Assembly (NCBI GenBank): GCA_016288855.1
Contig: JAEELJ010000082.1
Coordinates: 1 to 47,678 of the forward strand
Reading direction: 5' to 3'
DNA: 47,678 bases
DNA from: Acholeplasmatales bacterium
Lineage (GTDB): Bacteria; Bacillota_I; Bacilli_A; Acholeplasmatales; Anaeroplasmataceae
The position numbers and the translations under genes were made by a program. Below are positions 9,111-17,269 of the stretch, piece by piece. Under the pieces are notes generated by a model, which saw only the letters and a program-made list of their open reading frames with translations, did not search any database and had not been told where the DNA came from. Position 1 is the first letter of the stretch, and each line of letters opens with the position of its first letter.

Positions 9111-11181
9111 TGACACTCACCTATTAATAATTCCAGTATTATTAATAATAATTGGATTCAAATATTATTTTACTTTTATATTCCTTTTAATATATTTAAT
9201 ATGGATTATAAAAAGAACTAAATATATATTTCCAATAATAATATTATCATTATCATTTATATGCATTATATCTATAAAAAATATATTTAAATATATTAAT
9301 CAGGATAAGTTAGAATATATGGGATATGTAGATGATGTAATAAACGAAAATAACTTAGATTTATACAGTAATGGAATAATTATTAGATGCTATATATATA
9401 ATCATGAATATAAGCCTGGTGATATCATAAAAGTAGAAGGAGTAAATATTTTATCTAATAAATCCTATGATACGGATTATTCATATTTAGATTATTTAGA
9501 ATCAAAGGGTATTTCAAAATATATTAAGGTTTCATCATCTAGCTTGGTTTGTCATTTATTTTCTTTTAAAACTATAAAATATAATTATTTATCGTATTTA
9601 AAAAATATTTTATCATCTGATTCATATGGCTATATTGCAACAATGGTATTTCAATCTAATGAATTAGATAGTACTCTTAAGGATTCTTATAGTATTTTAG
9701 GAATATCTCATATACTTGCAATATCAGGATTACATATAATGTTTTTATATAGTATTCTTTCTTTTATATTATTTAAAATATTTAAATATTATAAAAAGCT
9801 AATACCTTTAGTAATATTAGGAATATATGTATTTATAATAGGCGCTCCATCAAGTGCCCTAAGAAGCTATTTATTTTTATTAATTGCGTCATTAAATAGA
9901 GGTAAAATTAAATATCAAAGATTAGATATCTTATCAATTACTGCCTTAATATCTTTATTATTTAATCCATATAGATTATTTGAAACAGGATTTATATTAA
10001 GCTATATTGTATCCTTTATATTGATATTTTCATCTGATTTTATAAAAACAAAGAATAGTCTATTAAATAAATATTTATTATATATATTAATATTTCTATC
10101 AACATTGCCATTTACATCATCAATTAGTGGTAATATATCAATATTAGGACTATTGCTATCACCAATATTAAGTTTATTAATTGGATATATAATATTACCT
10201 TTATCATATGTATTAGCATTAGTACCAATATTAGATTATATATTAAAATATATTTTTATTTTTATTAATAATTATGTTACTAATCTTTCTTCAATGTCAT
10301 TATTAATTCCTATTATGTCATTTAATATTTATATGAAAATAATATATTATATGGCATTAATATTCTTATATCATTCTTTTTTAAATAAAAGTAATTTAAT
10401 AATATCTTTATTATATTATTCAATATATTTAATAAGTATTTTATCAATTAATTATATTAATCCTTTATATCAAATAACATTTTTAGATGTAGGGCAAGGC
10501 GATAGCTGTTTTATTAGGTGTCCTAATAATAAGGGGAATATGCTAATAGATTGCTATAACGCATATGATTATTTAAAGGATATGGCAATAGATAGATTAG
10601 ATTATTTAGTTATTACACATTCTGATCAAGACCATATAGGAGATTACTTAGAAATTATTGATAATATAGAGGTTAGAACAATTCTTTATCCTAAATATGA
10701 TACTAGGGCAAGTGAATTATTAAGCCAATATTCTAATTCTATTGAGGTTGATTACACTTATTCATTTTATTTATCAAATCTATATATAGATATTTTAGGA
10801 CCAATAAATAGCTATAGTGAATGTAATTCATGTAGTATTGTGTTAAAATTTGAAATTAATGGATATAAATTCTTATTTACTGGGGATGCAACAGAAGAAG
10901 AGGAATTAGATATAGTAAATATGTATGGAGAATATATAGATTCAGATATATTAAAGGTTGGACACCACGGAAGTACTACATCATCATCTGAAATATTCTT
11001 AGAAAAAGTAACACCTATTGTTTCTATAATAAGTGTTGGATTAAATAATAAATATAACCTACCTAATGAAGAGGTAATTAAAAGATTAAATAAATATTCT
11101 AGTATATATTTAACTTATAAAACTGGTAATGTAATTATAAGCGTTTTTAGTACTAAAATTAAAATTCACTCTTATTATTAA
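9070..11181 (+). CDS. comEC: competence DNA-uptake channel ComEC/Rec2
   Basis: A 703-aa polytopic membrane protein that moves single-stranded DNA across the membrane during transformation. Seen in order: two N-terminal membrane segments; an OB-like soluble region (about 80-160); the Competence domain with the signature SHILAISGLHIMFLY near 212, followed by many hydrophobic helices to about 460; and a C-terminal metallo-beta-lactamase-like domain with FLDVGQGDS near 470, THSDQDHIGD near 515 and KVGHHGSTTSSSE near 630. The nuclease-like metal-binding residues appear intact. The chosen ATG at 9070 follows GGAG at 9060; the frame also extends to a TTG at 9058. The start lies inside comEA, indicating translational coupling. 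Pilus genes needed for uptake are not in the window. Confidence 0.95.
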   Translation: MRLLKLLKNKPFCNDTHLLIIPVLLIIIGFKYYFTFIFLLIYLIWIIKRTKYIFPIIILSLSFICIISIKNIFKYINQDKLEYMGYVDDVINENNLDLYSNGIIIRCYIYNHEYKPGDIIKVEGVNILSNKSYDTDYSYLDYLESKGISKYIKVSSSSLVCHLFSFKTIKYNYLSYLKNILSSDSYGYIATMVFQSNELDSTLKDSYSILGISHILAISGLHIMFLYSILSFILFKIFKYYKKLIPLVILGIYVFIIGAPSSALRSYLFLLIASLNRGKIKYQRLDILSITALISLLFNPYRLFETGFILSYIVSFILIFSSDFIKTKNSLLNKYLLYILIFLSTLPFTSSISGNISILGLLLSPILSLLIGYIILPLSYVLALVPILDYILKYIFIFINNYVTNLSSMSLLIPIMSFNIYMKIIYYMALIFLYHSFLNKSNLIISLLYYSIYLISILSINYINPLYQITFLDVGQGDSCFIRCPNNKGNMLIDCYNAYDYLKDMAIDRLDYLVITHSDQDHIGDYLEIIDNIEVRTILYPKYDTRASELLSQYSNSIEVDYTYSFYLSNLYIDILGPINSYSECNSCSIVLKFEINGYKFLFTGDATEEEELDIVNMYGEYIDSDILKVGHHGSTTSSSEIFLEKVTPIVSIISVGLNNKYNLPNEEVIKRLNKYSSIYLTYKTGNVIISVFSTKIKIHSYY

Positions 11182-11185
11182 ATTA

Positions 11186-11194
11186 TGTTATAAT
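11186..11194 (+). promoter_or_regulatory. extended -10 promoter for FRG gene
   Basis: TGTTATAAT begins 5 bases after the comEC stop; TTCACT at 11165-11170 is a possible -35 with an 18-base spacer. The transcript would start near 11201, only about 13 bases before the ATG, with AGGTGG at its very 5' end. Confidence 0.6.
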
Positions 11195-11213
11195 TTATTT
11201 AGGTGGTGGTTAT

Positions 11214-12428
11214 ATGATTTACAAATTAAAAATCAATTCACTTGAAATACCTGGAGCATTTTTTTATGATAAGGATTTTGGATTTTATTTTTTCTCAGAT
11301 TACCAAGTAGAAATAACATTAAAAGAAGTTTCATTTGATATTGTTGATGATCTTATAACTATAAAAGACAAAAATATAAATGAATATACTGTATATAAAA
11401 TTGATAGATTCAATCATAATGCATACGCTTTTGCATTAAAGGATGGAATAGAAATGCCTAAGGTTGAATATTTAAATTTTGATAAGCTTGAGATTAATTC
11501 AAAATTTGAATTATTTACTGGTGGAGATGTATTAGAATTTTTAGCATCTATATCAAAGCTTCCTAATGGTAATTATGTAGTTGGATGTGTTGAGGACTAT
11601 ATTACGGCAATAGGTGAGCTTAATAATAAATATAAGAACCAAGAGCATTTCTTTAGGGGACATTATTATTATAAATATCAGCTTGTACCTTCATTATTTA
11701 GAAAACCTAAATTCTTTAATAATGAAAGTGATATTTATATGGATTTTAAAACTCAATTCTATAATGAGCTTTCAAATAAGAAATATATTGAAATACTAAC
11801 TACTATGCAGCATTATAGAATGCCAACAAGATTATTAGATACTACATCTAATCCACTTGTTGCCTTATTCATGGCTTGTGATAAGCCACAGGGATTCCAC
11901 AATAAATATTATGGAATAGGGGAAGTTATATTTATGTCTTGTGAGAAGAAGAATGTAAAATATTCTGATTCTAACACAGTAACATTATTATCAAGTCTTG
12001 CAGTACTTGAGACAAAATATAAACAAGAATTATACGAAAAAATAATGGAATATAAGAAAACTGGGGATAAATCAATTTATAAAGAATCAAATGCTTATAA
12101 AAGATTTGTTGCGGAAGTTCAAAATGAGCTTGCTTATTTTGATGAATCATTTTTTGATCCACTTTTATTACTAAACCACTTACATGTTAAGGTCGGTATG
12201 ATTAACGAAAGAATAATTGCTCAAAGTGGTAATTTCATTCTATTTGGTTTATGTAATTATCAAACTGGAGAATATGAACCTGTAAAAACAGTTTCAAAGG
12301 AAAGAATATTTGTTGTTCATCGTCCTTATATTTCATCTCAGCTAGATATGCTAAATATATCTACAGGTTCAATGTATCCAGATAAAGATCATATGTCACA
12401 AGAAATTATAAAGAGCTACGATAAGTAG
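11214..12428 (+). CDS. FRG-domain protein of unknown function
   Basis: A 404-aa soluble protein. An FRG domain spans about residues 128-225, with FFRGH (146-150) and QHYRMPTRLLDTT (199-211), the hallmark motifs of this domain, followed by NPLVALFMAC. The N-terminal ~120 residues are beta-rich and unrecognised; the C-terminal half has ERIIAQSGNFILFG, which is usual in longer FRG proteins. FRG domains recur in bacterial accessory genes, some in anti-phage or toxin settings, but their biochemistry is not settled. No signal peptide or membrane segment is seen. It has its own promoter and a terminator overlapping its TAG stop, so it is probably a single-gene unit. I infer no defence role from its neighbours, comEC and a MATE transporter. 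Confidence 0.8.
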   Translation: MIYKLKINSLEIPGAFFYDKDFGFYFFSDYQVEITLKEVSFDIVDDLITIKDKNINEYTVYKIDRFNHNAYAFALKDGIEMPKVEYLNFDKLEINSKFELFTGGDVLEFLASISKLPNGNYVVGCVEDYITAIGELNNKYKNQEHFFRGHYYYKYQLVPSLFRKPKFFNNESDIYMDFKTQFYNELSNKKYIEILTTMQHYRMPTRLLDTTSNPLVALFMACDKPQGFHNKYYGIGEVIFMSCEKKNVKYSDSNTVTLLSSLAVLETKYKQELYEKIMEYKKTGDKSIYKESNAYKRFVAEVQNELAYFDESFFDPLLLLNHLHVKVGMINERIIAQSGNFILFGLCNYQTGEYEPVKTVSKERIFVVHRPYISSQLDMLNISTGSMYPDKDHMSQEIIKSYDK

Positions 12429-12437
12429 CTCTTTTTC
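12411..12437 (+). terminator. FRG-gene terminator containing its stop codon
   Basis: AAGAGCTA pairs with TAGCTCTT around a 7-base loop, then a T run. The TAG stop (12426-12428) begins the 3' arm. The next gene's GAGG site starts immediately after. Confidence 0.8.
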
Positions 12438-12448
12438 GAGGTTTTAAT

Positions 12449-13819
12449 ATGGAAAAAGAAGATATTAGTTGTAGTAAAAAGATTGATGTTAAATTATTAA
12501 TTTTACTTACGATTCCTATATTTATTGAGCTAATATTACAGCTTTTAGCTGGTAATGTTGATAAGGTAATGGTATCAGATGATAACCTTGCGACAGCAAT
12601 TAATCAGGCTAATACAATCCTAGATTTATTAGTTGTTTCTCTATCAGTATTATCTGCAGCATCATTAGTACTTATAAATCAATATAAGGGTGCAGGAGAT
12701 AAGATAAGAGAAGCACAGGTTTATAAATTATCATTTTATTTTAATTTATTTATTGGAATTATAATTTCTATTATATTAGTAAGCTTAGCATGGCCTTTTT
12801 TAAAGGCGTTACAGGTTTCAGATGAGGTTTTACCTAGTGCAGTTTTATATTTAAGAATTACAGGATCAGCTGTATTCTTACAAGCTATGATGCTATCACT
12901 TGCATCATACTTAAGAAGCAATGATATGATGATTAAATCAATGATTGTATCAATTGTATTTAATGTAGTAAATATTGGCTTAAATGCGTTGTTTTTATAT
13001 GTTTTATTACCAAATGATAAGATTGTTGCAGTAGCATTAGGCTCTGTTATATCTAGAGTAGTTGGTGCGTTTTTATTATTGTTAATGGTTGTATTTAAAC
13101 TTAAATTAGATTTAAAGCTTAAAGGTTTATTCCCATTAAAGGTTAGTGAATTAAAGAAAATAATAATGCTTGGTATACCATCTGCAGGAGAATCATTTTC
13201 ATATTCAATGTCACAAATTGTTATACTTGCCTTAATTAATTTAATTGGCAGTAAGACTATAGGATTTGAATCTTATGCGCCAGCAGCAAAAACATACGCT
13301 TCAATGATTGTAATGTTTACTTATTTATTTGTTTCAGCAATATCTCAAGGAATGCAGATTTTATTAGGTAGATATTTAGGTGCAGGAAATAAAGAGCTTG
13401 CTAATAAGCTTGTTTGGAAGACTACTATAATATCTCTTGTTGTAAATGAAATATTTGCGGTAGTGATTGCATTAATATCTCATAAGATATTTGGTTTATT
13501 AACTAGTGATAAAGAAGTAATAGATTTAGCAGTTAAAATAATGTTTGTAGAAATATATTTAGAATTTGGTAGAGCAATTAACATTGTAATGGTAAGAGCA
13601 CTACAAACTGCAGGTGATGTATTATTCCCAACAATTTGTGCAATTGTTTCATGCTGGATTGTTGCAACATTAGGTTCATTTATTTTTGGATATGTATTTA
13701 AGTTTGGATTAGTTGGTGTTTGGTTTTCCATGGCTACTGATGAATTTATACGTTGTATTATATTTTTATTTAGATGGCATGGTGGAAAATGGAAGAATAA
13801 AAATCTTGTTAAAAACTAG
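12449..13819 (+). CDS. MATE-family multidrug/cation antiporter (first copy)
   Basis: A 456-aa protein with about twelve predicted membrane helices and the two-lobed MATE pattern: PIFIELILQLLAGNVDKVMV in helix 1, SVISRVVGAFLL, and a second-half repeat with GIPSAGESFSYSMSQIV and ISQGMQILLGRYLGAG. MatE proteins export cationic drugs and metabolites in exchange for Na+ or H+. Substrate cannot be read from the sequence. The start ATG lies 7 bases after GAGG in the spacer behind the FRG terminator; no separate promoter is obvious, so it may rely on read-through. It is clearly different from the second MATE protein 2.5 kb downstream, so the pair is not a recent duplication. Confidence 0.92.
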   Translation: MEKEDISCSKKIDVKLLILLTIPIFIELILQLLAGNVDKVMVSDDNLATAINQANTILDLLVVSLSVLSAASLVLINQYKGAGDKIREAQVYKLSFYFNLFIGIIISIILVSLAWPFLKALQVSDEVLPSAVLYLRITGSAVFLQAMMLSLASYLRSNDMMIKSMIVSIVFNVVNIGLNALFLYVLLPNDKIVAVALGSVISRVVGAFLLLLMVVFKLKLDLKLKGLFPLKVSELKKIIMLGIPSAGESFSYSMSQIVILALINLIGSKTIGFESYAPAAKTYASMIVMFTYLFVSAISQGMQILLGRYLGAGNKELANKLVWKTTIISLVVNEIFAVVIALISHKIFGLLTSDKEVIDLAVKIMFVEIYLEFGRAINIVMVRALQTAGDVLFPTICAIVSCWIVATLGSFIFGYVFKFGLVGVWFSMATDEFIRCIIFLFRWHGGKWKNKNLVKN

Positions 13820-13836
13820 TTTATTCAAAAGCAATA

Positions 13837-13845
13837 TGTTATAAT
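13837..13845 (+). promoter_or_regulatory. extended -10 promoter
   Basis: TGTTATAAT with no good -35. The ribosome site AGGTG is at 13856-13860, so the leader is very short. Confidence 0.55.
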
Positions 13846-13867
13846 AAAAGAGAAGCAGGTGATTATG

Positions 13868-14362
13868 ATGTCAGTTGAAGAAATGTTAAAGTTTTTAGGC
13901 GTAAAAACTCAATCAGAAGAATCTATTGATTTATGTTATTTGATGGATAAAGAAGCATTTAATATGATGTCAAAGGGAAGATATGATTATTCATATGAGC
14001 TTGCTAAATATGAAGCTGTATATGAATTATTAAAATGTGAATTAGGTTATATTGAATTAGATCAAAATCATTTAATGCAATATTCTGAAATTGTAGATAA
14101 AATAGATTTAACTGAGGAAGATAAGGATTTCCGTGATCAGCATTTTACTGGATTAGAAAGAGTATTATTAAGATACAACAGAAGTGATTTAGTTGGATTT
14201 AAATATATTAAAGAAAACGGAATTAGCTATGAAGATATGGTCCATGATGCCTATTTATATGAAATGGGTGGGGACTATAATGAGGCAAGAAGCCTTTATC
14301 GTCATACCGGATATAATGATCGTGAAGAGATTTGTTTGAAGAAAAGCGAACAAAATAAATAG
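13868..14362 (+). CDS. conserved-looking hypothetical protein, 164 aa
   Basis: Not recognised. The protein is acidic, mostly alpha-helical in appearance and soluble, with no membrane segment. Notable pieces are DLCYLMDKEAFNMMSKGRYDY near the N-terminus and a C-terminal EMGGDYNEARSLYRHTGYNDRE, which looks like one tetratricopeptide-like helical hairpin. The start is chosen at the ATG 7 bases after AGGTG; an ATG at 13865 and a GTG at 13859 are in frame. It has its own extended -10 promoter and a terminator, so it is likely expressed alone. Codon use matches its neighbours. Confidence 0.75.
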   Translation: MSVEEMLKFLGVKTQSEESIDLCYLMDKEAFNMMSKGRYDYSYELAKYEAVYELLKCELGYIELDQNHLMQYSEIVDKIDLTEEDKDFRDQHFTGLERVLLRYNRSDLVGFKYIKENGISYEDMVHDAYLYEMGGDYNEARSLYRHTGYNDREEICLKKSEQNK

Positions 14363-14363
14363 G

Positions 14364-14400
14364 AAAAGTCAACTAATGAAAATTAGTTGCTTTTTCTTTT
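14364..14400 (+). terminator. terminator of hypothetical gene
   Basis: AAAAG-CAACTAAT pairs with ATTAGTTG-CTTTT (one bulged T), followed by TCTTTT. It starts 1 base after the TAG stop. Confidence 0.82.
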
Positions 14401-14412
14401 ATGACTTATTAG

Positions 14413-14441
14413 TTGAAAAAAATTATGAAAAAGTCTATAAT
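14413..14441 (+). promoter_or_regulatory. promoter for small membrane protein
   Basis: TTGAAA, 17 bases, TATAAT; AGGAGAGGGG follows at 14451 before the ATG at 14467. Confidence 0.75.
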
Positions 14442-14466
14442 AAGCTAGAAAGGAGAGGGGATAGAG

Positions 14467-14877
14467 ATGAAAAAGGCAAGCAGTATTTTATTAATGATTG
14501 GTGCAATATTATCAATTGTTTCTGCATTTACATTAGCTATTTGTGCTATAGTATTTGTATTTATAGCAAGCCAACCAAAGGAAGCAATTATTGAATCAAT
14601 TAATAATGGTACAACAACTGTTTCAGGAAATTTTGCTACAGTTGAAGAAGAAGCTGATTATGTTATCATTCTTTTTAACACATTAGGTATTACTTTCTTT
14701 ATTTTTGCAGTATTATATATTGTTTCTGCAATTTGTGCATTTGTTGCAAGAAAGATTAATAGCATTGGTATGTATATCGTTTCTTTAGTATTTGGTATTG
14801 GCAATGGTTTATTAATCGTTGGTTCTATTTTAGGACTTATTTCTACATCAAAGGGAACTTCTAAAGTAGAAGAATAA
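14467..14877 (+). CDS. small membrane protein, 136 aa, unknown function
   Basis: Three to four predicted membrane helices: residues about 6-35, 65-92 and 96-125, with a short polar loop (KEAIIESINNGTTTVSGNF) and a polar tail ending in KVEE. The pattern resembles the small four-helix DUF4064-type proteins of low-GC Bacillota, though I cannot confirm membership. It has a near-consensus promoter, a strong purine-rich ribosome site and a strong terminator, indicating a well-expressed single-gene unit. No catalytic motif is visible. Confidence 0.82.
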   Translation: MKKASSILLMIGAILSIVSAFTLAICAIVFVFIASQPKEAIIESINNGTTTVSGNFATVEEEADYVIILFNTLGITFFIFAVLYIVSAICAFVARKINSIGMYIVSLVFGIGNGLLIVGSILGLISTSKGTSKVEE

Positions 14878-14882
14878 GAATT

Positions 14883-14905
14883 AGAGGCTTATGCCTCTTT
14901 TTTTT
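14883..14905 (+). terminator. terminator of small membrane protein gene
   Basis: AGAGGC-TTAT-GCCTCT followed by eight T. Confidence 0.88.
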
Positions 14906-14940
14906 GAAAACATTTTTTAAAACTTTAGATGCTTTATCTA

Positions 14941-14968
14941 TAGACAATTTATTTTAAAGTATTATAAT
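14941..14968 (+). promoter_or_regulatory. promoter for second MATE gene
   Basis: TAGACA, 16 bases, TATAAT (14963-14968). The ribosome site AGGTGA at 14975 is close behind, so the leader is about 12 bases. Confidence 0.6.
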
Positions 14969-14986
14969 CTCTTTAGGTGATTTTTT

Positions 14987-16300
14987 ATGGGTAAAAGCTA
15001 TATTTCAATATATTTAAGAAATGTACTACCAGCAGTAATAACTGCAGTAGTATTAGGTACATTTTCTATAGTTGATGGACTATTTATTGGTAATAAAATT
15101 GGAGATTTAGGTCTTGGGGCTATAAATTATGCATATCCTATAACTGCCTTTATTCAATCAATTGGATTTGCGATAGGTATGGGTGGTGCAGTATTAATAT
15201 CTATTGCTAGAGGAAAAAATAATGAAGAAGAAATAAATAAAATTCTTTTTAATACATATATTTTATTTGTTATTGCTTGCTTTTTAATGATGATAATATT
15301 TATTCCCTTAGAAGACTTTTTAATGGATATTTTTGGTGCAACTGATAAAGAAATGCATGATGTTGCAGTTTCTTATTTAAATATGATTTTAATTGCAACA
15401 GTTCCTCAAGTATTAAGTCAAGGCTTAGTTCCTATTTTAAGAAATTTTAAATTAAATGTTTATGTAATGATTGTAATGTCTTTATCATTTATATCAAATA
15501 TTTTCTTAGATTGGCTATTTATATATCTCTTGGATTTAGGATTAAAGGGTGCAGCTATAGCAACAAATATTGCACAAGTTATTACAACCTTAGGATGTGT
15601 TTTTGTATTAGTTAGAAAGAAATATAGACCAACTATTTCATTTGATAAAAGAATAATAACTTCAATATTAGTTGTTGGTCTTTCACCATTTGGTATTATG
15701 TTTGCCCCATCATTTATCTTAATTTTAATGAATAAGAGCTGTTCTATTTATAAGGGTGATGTTGCAGTTGCAGCATATACTGGAATATCATATGTAACAT
15801 TTATGGTAACAAGATTAATACAAGGTGTAGGAGATGGAGCACAACCATTAATGAGTGAATATTATGGCAGAGGGGATAAGAAGAATTTAATTAAAACATT
15901 AAGATATTCTTTAATAATATCAGCTATAATTGGCTTAATTATGATGATTATAGTAATGATATTTAGTAAGCAATTCTCGTATATTTTTGGCTTATCAGAT
16001 GAAGCAAGAGAATTGTTTATGCAGTCTGCAATATTCTTTACATCACCATTTGTAAGTCTTGCAGTAATGAAAATATCTATGAATTATTTTTATTCTCAAA
16101 AGAAGAATATATATGCTTATTTAATTGTTTATTTAGAACCTATTATTGTATTAATAATAGTGTTTGTTTTTCCAATATTTATGGGAACTAATGGTATTTG
16201 GATTTCACAAACAATTGCCCAAATAATACCAGCAATTATAGCAATAATATTAATACTAAAATTAAATAGAAAAGAAAAAGAAGAAAATGCCATAGCATAA
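14987..16300 (+). CDS. MATE-family efflux protein (second copy)
   Basis: A 437-aa protein with about twelve membrane helices. The first half has the MATE opening VLPAVITAVVLGTFSIVDGL and FIGNKIGDLGLGAINYAYP; the second half has RLIQGVGDGAQPLMSEYYG, matching the family's paired motif. It is more like the MepA/DinF-type branch than the 12449 copy, by eye. It would export cationic compounds using an ion gradient. It is transcribed alone, from its own promoter to a bidirectional terminator shared with the convergent yidD gene. Confidence 0.92.
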   Translation: MGKSYISIYLRNVLPAVITAVVLGTFSIVDGLFIGNKIGDLGLGAINYAYPITAFIQSIGFAIGMGGAVLISIARGKNNEEEINKILFNTYILFVIACFLMMIIFIPLEDFLMDIFGATDKEMHDVAVSYLNMILIATVPQVLSQGLVPILRNFKLNVYVMIVMSLSFISNIFLDWLFIYLLDLGLKGAAIATNIAQVITTLGCVFVLVRKKYRPTISFDKRIITSILVVGLSPFGIMFAPSFILILMNKSCSIYKGDVAVAAYTGISYVTFMVTRLIQGVGDGAQPLMSEYYGRGDKKNLIKTLRYSLIISAIIGLIMMIIVMIFSKQFSYIFGLSDEARELFMQSAIFFTSPFVSLAVMKISMNYFYSQKKNIYAYLIVYLEPIIVLIIVFVFPIFMGTNGIWISQTIAQIIPAIIAIILILKLNRKEKEENAIA

Positions 16301-16320
16301 AAGCCATGGCATTTTATTTT
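16284..16320. terminator. bidirectional terminator between MATE and yidD genes
   Basis: AAAATGCCAT pairs with ATGGCATTTT. A T run follows on the plus strand, and an A run upstream supplies the T run for the minus strand. It contains the MATE TAA (16298-16300) and overlaps the yidD stop (16314-16316). Confidence 0.85.
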
Positions 16321-16589
16321 TCTTCTATATCGAAAAGATTTTCTTTATTTATTTGATTCATCTTTTCCTTTTTTGTTAAAGGTACAGGATCATATCCACC
16401 TTTAAATAATGGATTACATCTAAGAATTCTTCTTAATGTATAAAAAGATGCTTTAAAAAAGTTAAATTTCATATAGCATTCTTTTGCATAATGACTACAT
16501 GAAGGATAAAACCTACATTTAGGAGAAGTAGAAGATGAAACATCAGTTTGATAATGGCTAATTAATTTAATTACCCATTTATTTTTCAT
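16314..16589 (-). CDS. yidD: membrane protein insertion efficiency factor YidD
   Basis: A 91-aa protein with the full family signature: CRFYPSCSHYAKECYMKF, then LRRILRCNPLFKGGYDPVP. YidD is a small peripheral membrane protein that helps YidC/SecYEG insert proteins. In many bacteria it lies with rnpA-yidC near the origin. Here it is instead the second gene after a DJ-1-like protein, overlapping it by 11 bases. A short charged tail ends in DIEEK. Confidence 0.95.
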   Translation of the reverse strand: MKNKWVIKLISHYQTDVSSSTSPKCRFYPSCSHYAKECYMKFNFFKASFYTLRRILRCNPLFKGGYDPVPLTKKEKMNQINKENLFDIEEK

Positions 16590-17115
16590 AATAAATTTTT
16601 TCCCAAACTGATTCTAATACATCACGACCCATAACTTTTTCGATAATTGCATATGCAAAATCTAATGAATATGCAACACTTTTAGCAGTTATTAGATTAC
16701 CATCAACAACTACACCACTATCCATATATGTTCCACCAAAATCTTTATTCATTGATGTAAAGCATGTATAATTCTTTCCTCTTAAGAATCCTAAATCACC
16801 AATAATTGTAGGTGCTGCACAAATTGCACATACAATCTTATTATTAGTAATGAAATGTGTAATTATGTTATGTACAAGTTGAGATTCTCTTAAAAACTTA
16901 TAATGTGGTCCACCAGGAATAATTAAGCATCCATATTCACCAAAGTTAACTTCATTAAGTGAAGTAATATTTGTATATGCAATGTTATGGTTTCCAATAA
17001 CAGTAGTATTATTTGAAGCAATAGTTAAATCAGCTTTAGCTCTTCTTAATAAAGCAAATGGAGCAGTTGCCTCTTCCTCTTCAAAACCATCGAATATAAG
17101 TGCTAGTATTTTCAT
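16579..17115 (-). CDS. DJ-1/PfpI (YajL/ThiJ-like) family protein
   Basis: A 178-aa flavodoxin-like fold. FDGFEEEEATAP near residue 8 carries the conserved Glu, LIIPGGP lies near 64, and the nucleophile elbow AICAAP (Cys near 99) is followed by GDLGFL. The length and motif order fit the YajL/DJ-1 subgroup, linked to oxidative-stress protection and deglycase or chaperone activities. The specific activity is unsettled for the family and is not inferred here. It is the first gene of a minus-strand pair with yidD, behind a good promoter; AAGGATGTG precedes the ATG. Confidence 0.9.
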   Translation of the reverse strand: MKILALIFDGFEEEEATAPFALLRRAKADLTIASNNTTVIGNHNIAYTNITSLNEVNFGEYGCLIIPGGPHYKFLRESQLVHNIITHFITNNKIVCAICAAPTIIGDLGFLRGKNYTCFTSMNKDFGGTYMDSGVVVDGNLITAKSVAYSLDFAYAIIEKVMGRDVLESVWEKIYYEK

Positions 17116-17135
17116 ATAATCACATCCTTAGATTA

Positions 17136-17164
17136 ATTATATCAAAATACATTTTAAAAAACAA
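17136..17164 (-). promoter_or_regulatory. promoter for DJ-1-like gene and yidD
   Basis: On the minus strand TTGTTT (17159-17164), a 17-base spacer, then TATAAT (17136-17141). Confidence 0.65.
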
Positions 17165-17231
17165 TTTTAAGAATAAATTTAATTTCAATTTTCATTTGTA
17201 AACTTGTAATTTTTATATATTTATATTATTA

Positions 17232-17237
17232 TATAAT
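17232..17237 (+). promoter_or_regulatory. probable -10 for the tail-anchored protein / mutSL operon
   Basis: Perfect TATAAT in an A/T-only stretch; TTGTAA at 17204 is too far (22 bases) to be a normal -35. GGAGGA at 17258 precedes the ATG at 17270. Confidence 0.4.
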
Positions 17238-17269
17238 ATAGGTTTATTTTTTGCATTGGAGGAAATAAG

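Noticed and set aside
14376-14594. 72-codon plus-strand frame before the small membrane protein
   Set aside because: It begins in a terminator and overlaps the membrane-protein gene in another frame; the latter has promoter, ribosome site and membrane helices.
11214-16300. Defence island built around the FRG protein
   Set aside because: Neighbours are comEC, MATE transporters and unknown small genes; no nuclease, methylase, toxin or mobile-element gene is present.
12449-16300. Recent duplication of MATE transporters
   Set aside because: The two proteins differ throughout and share only family motifs.
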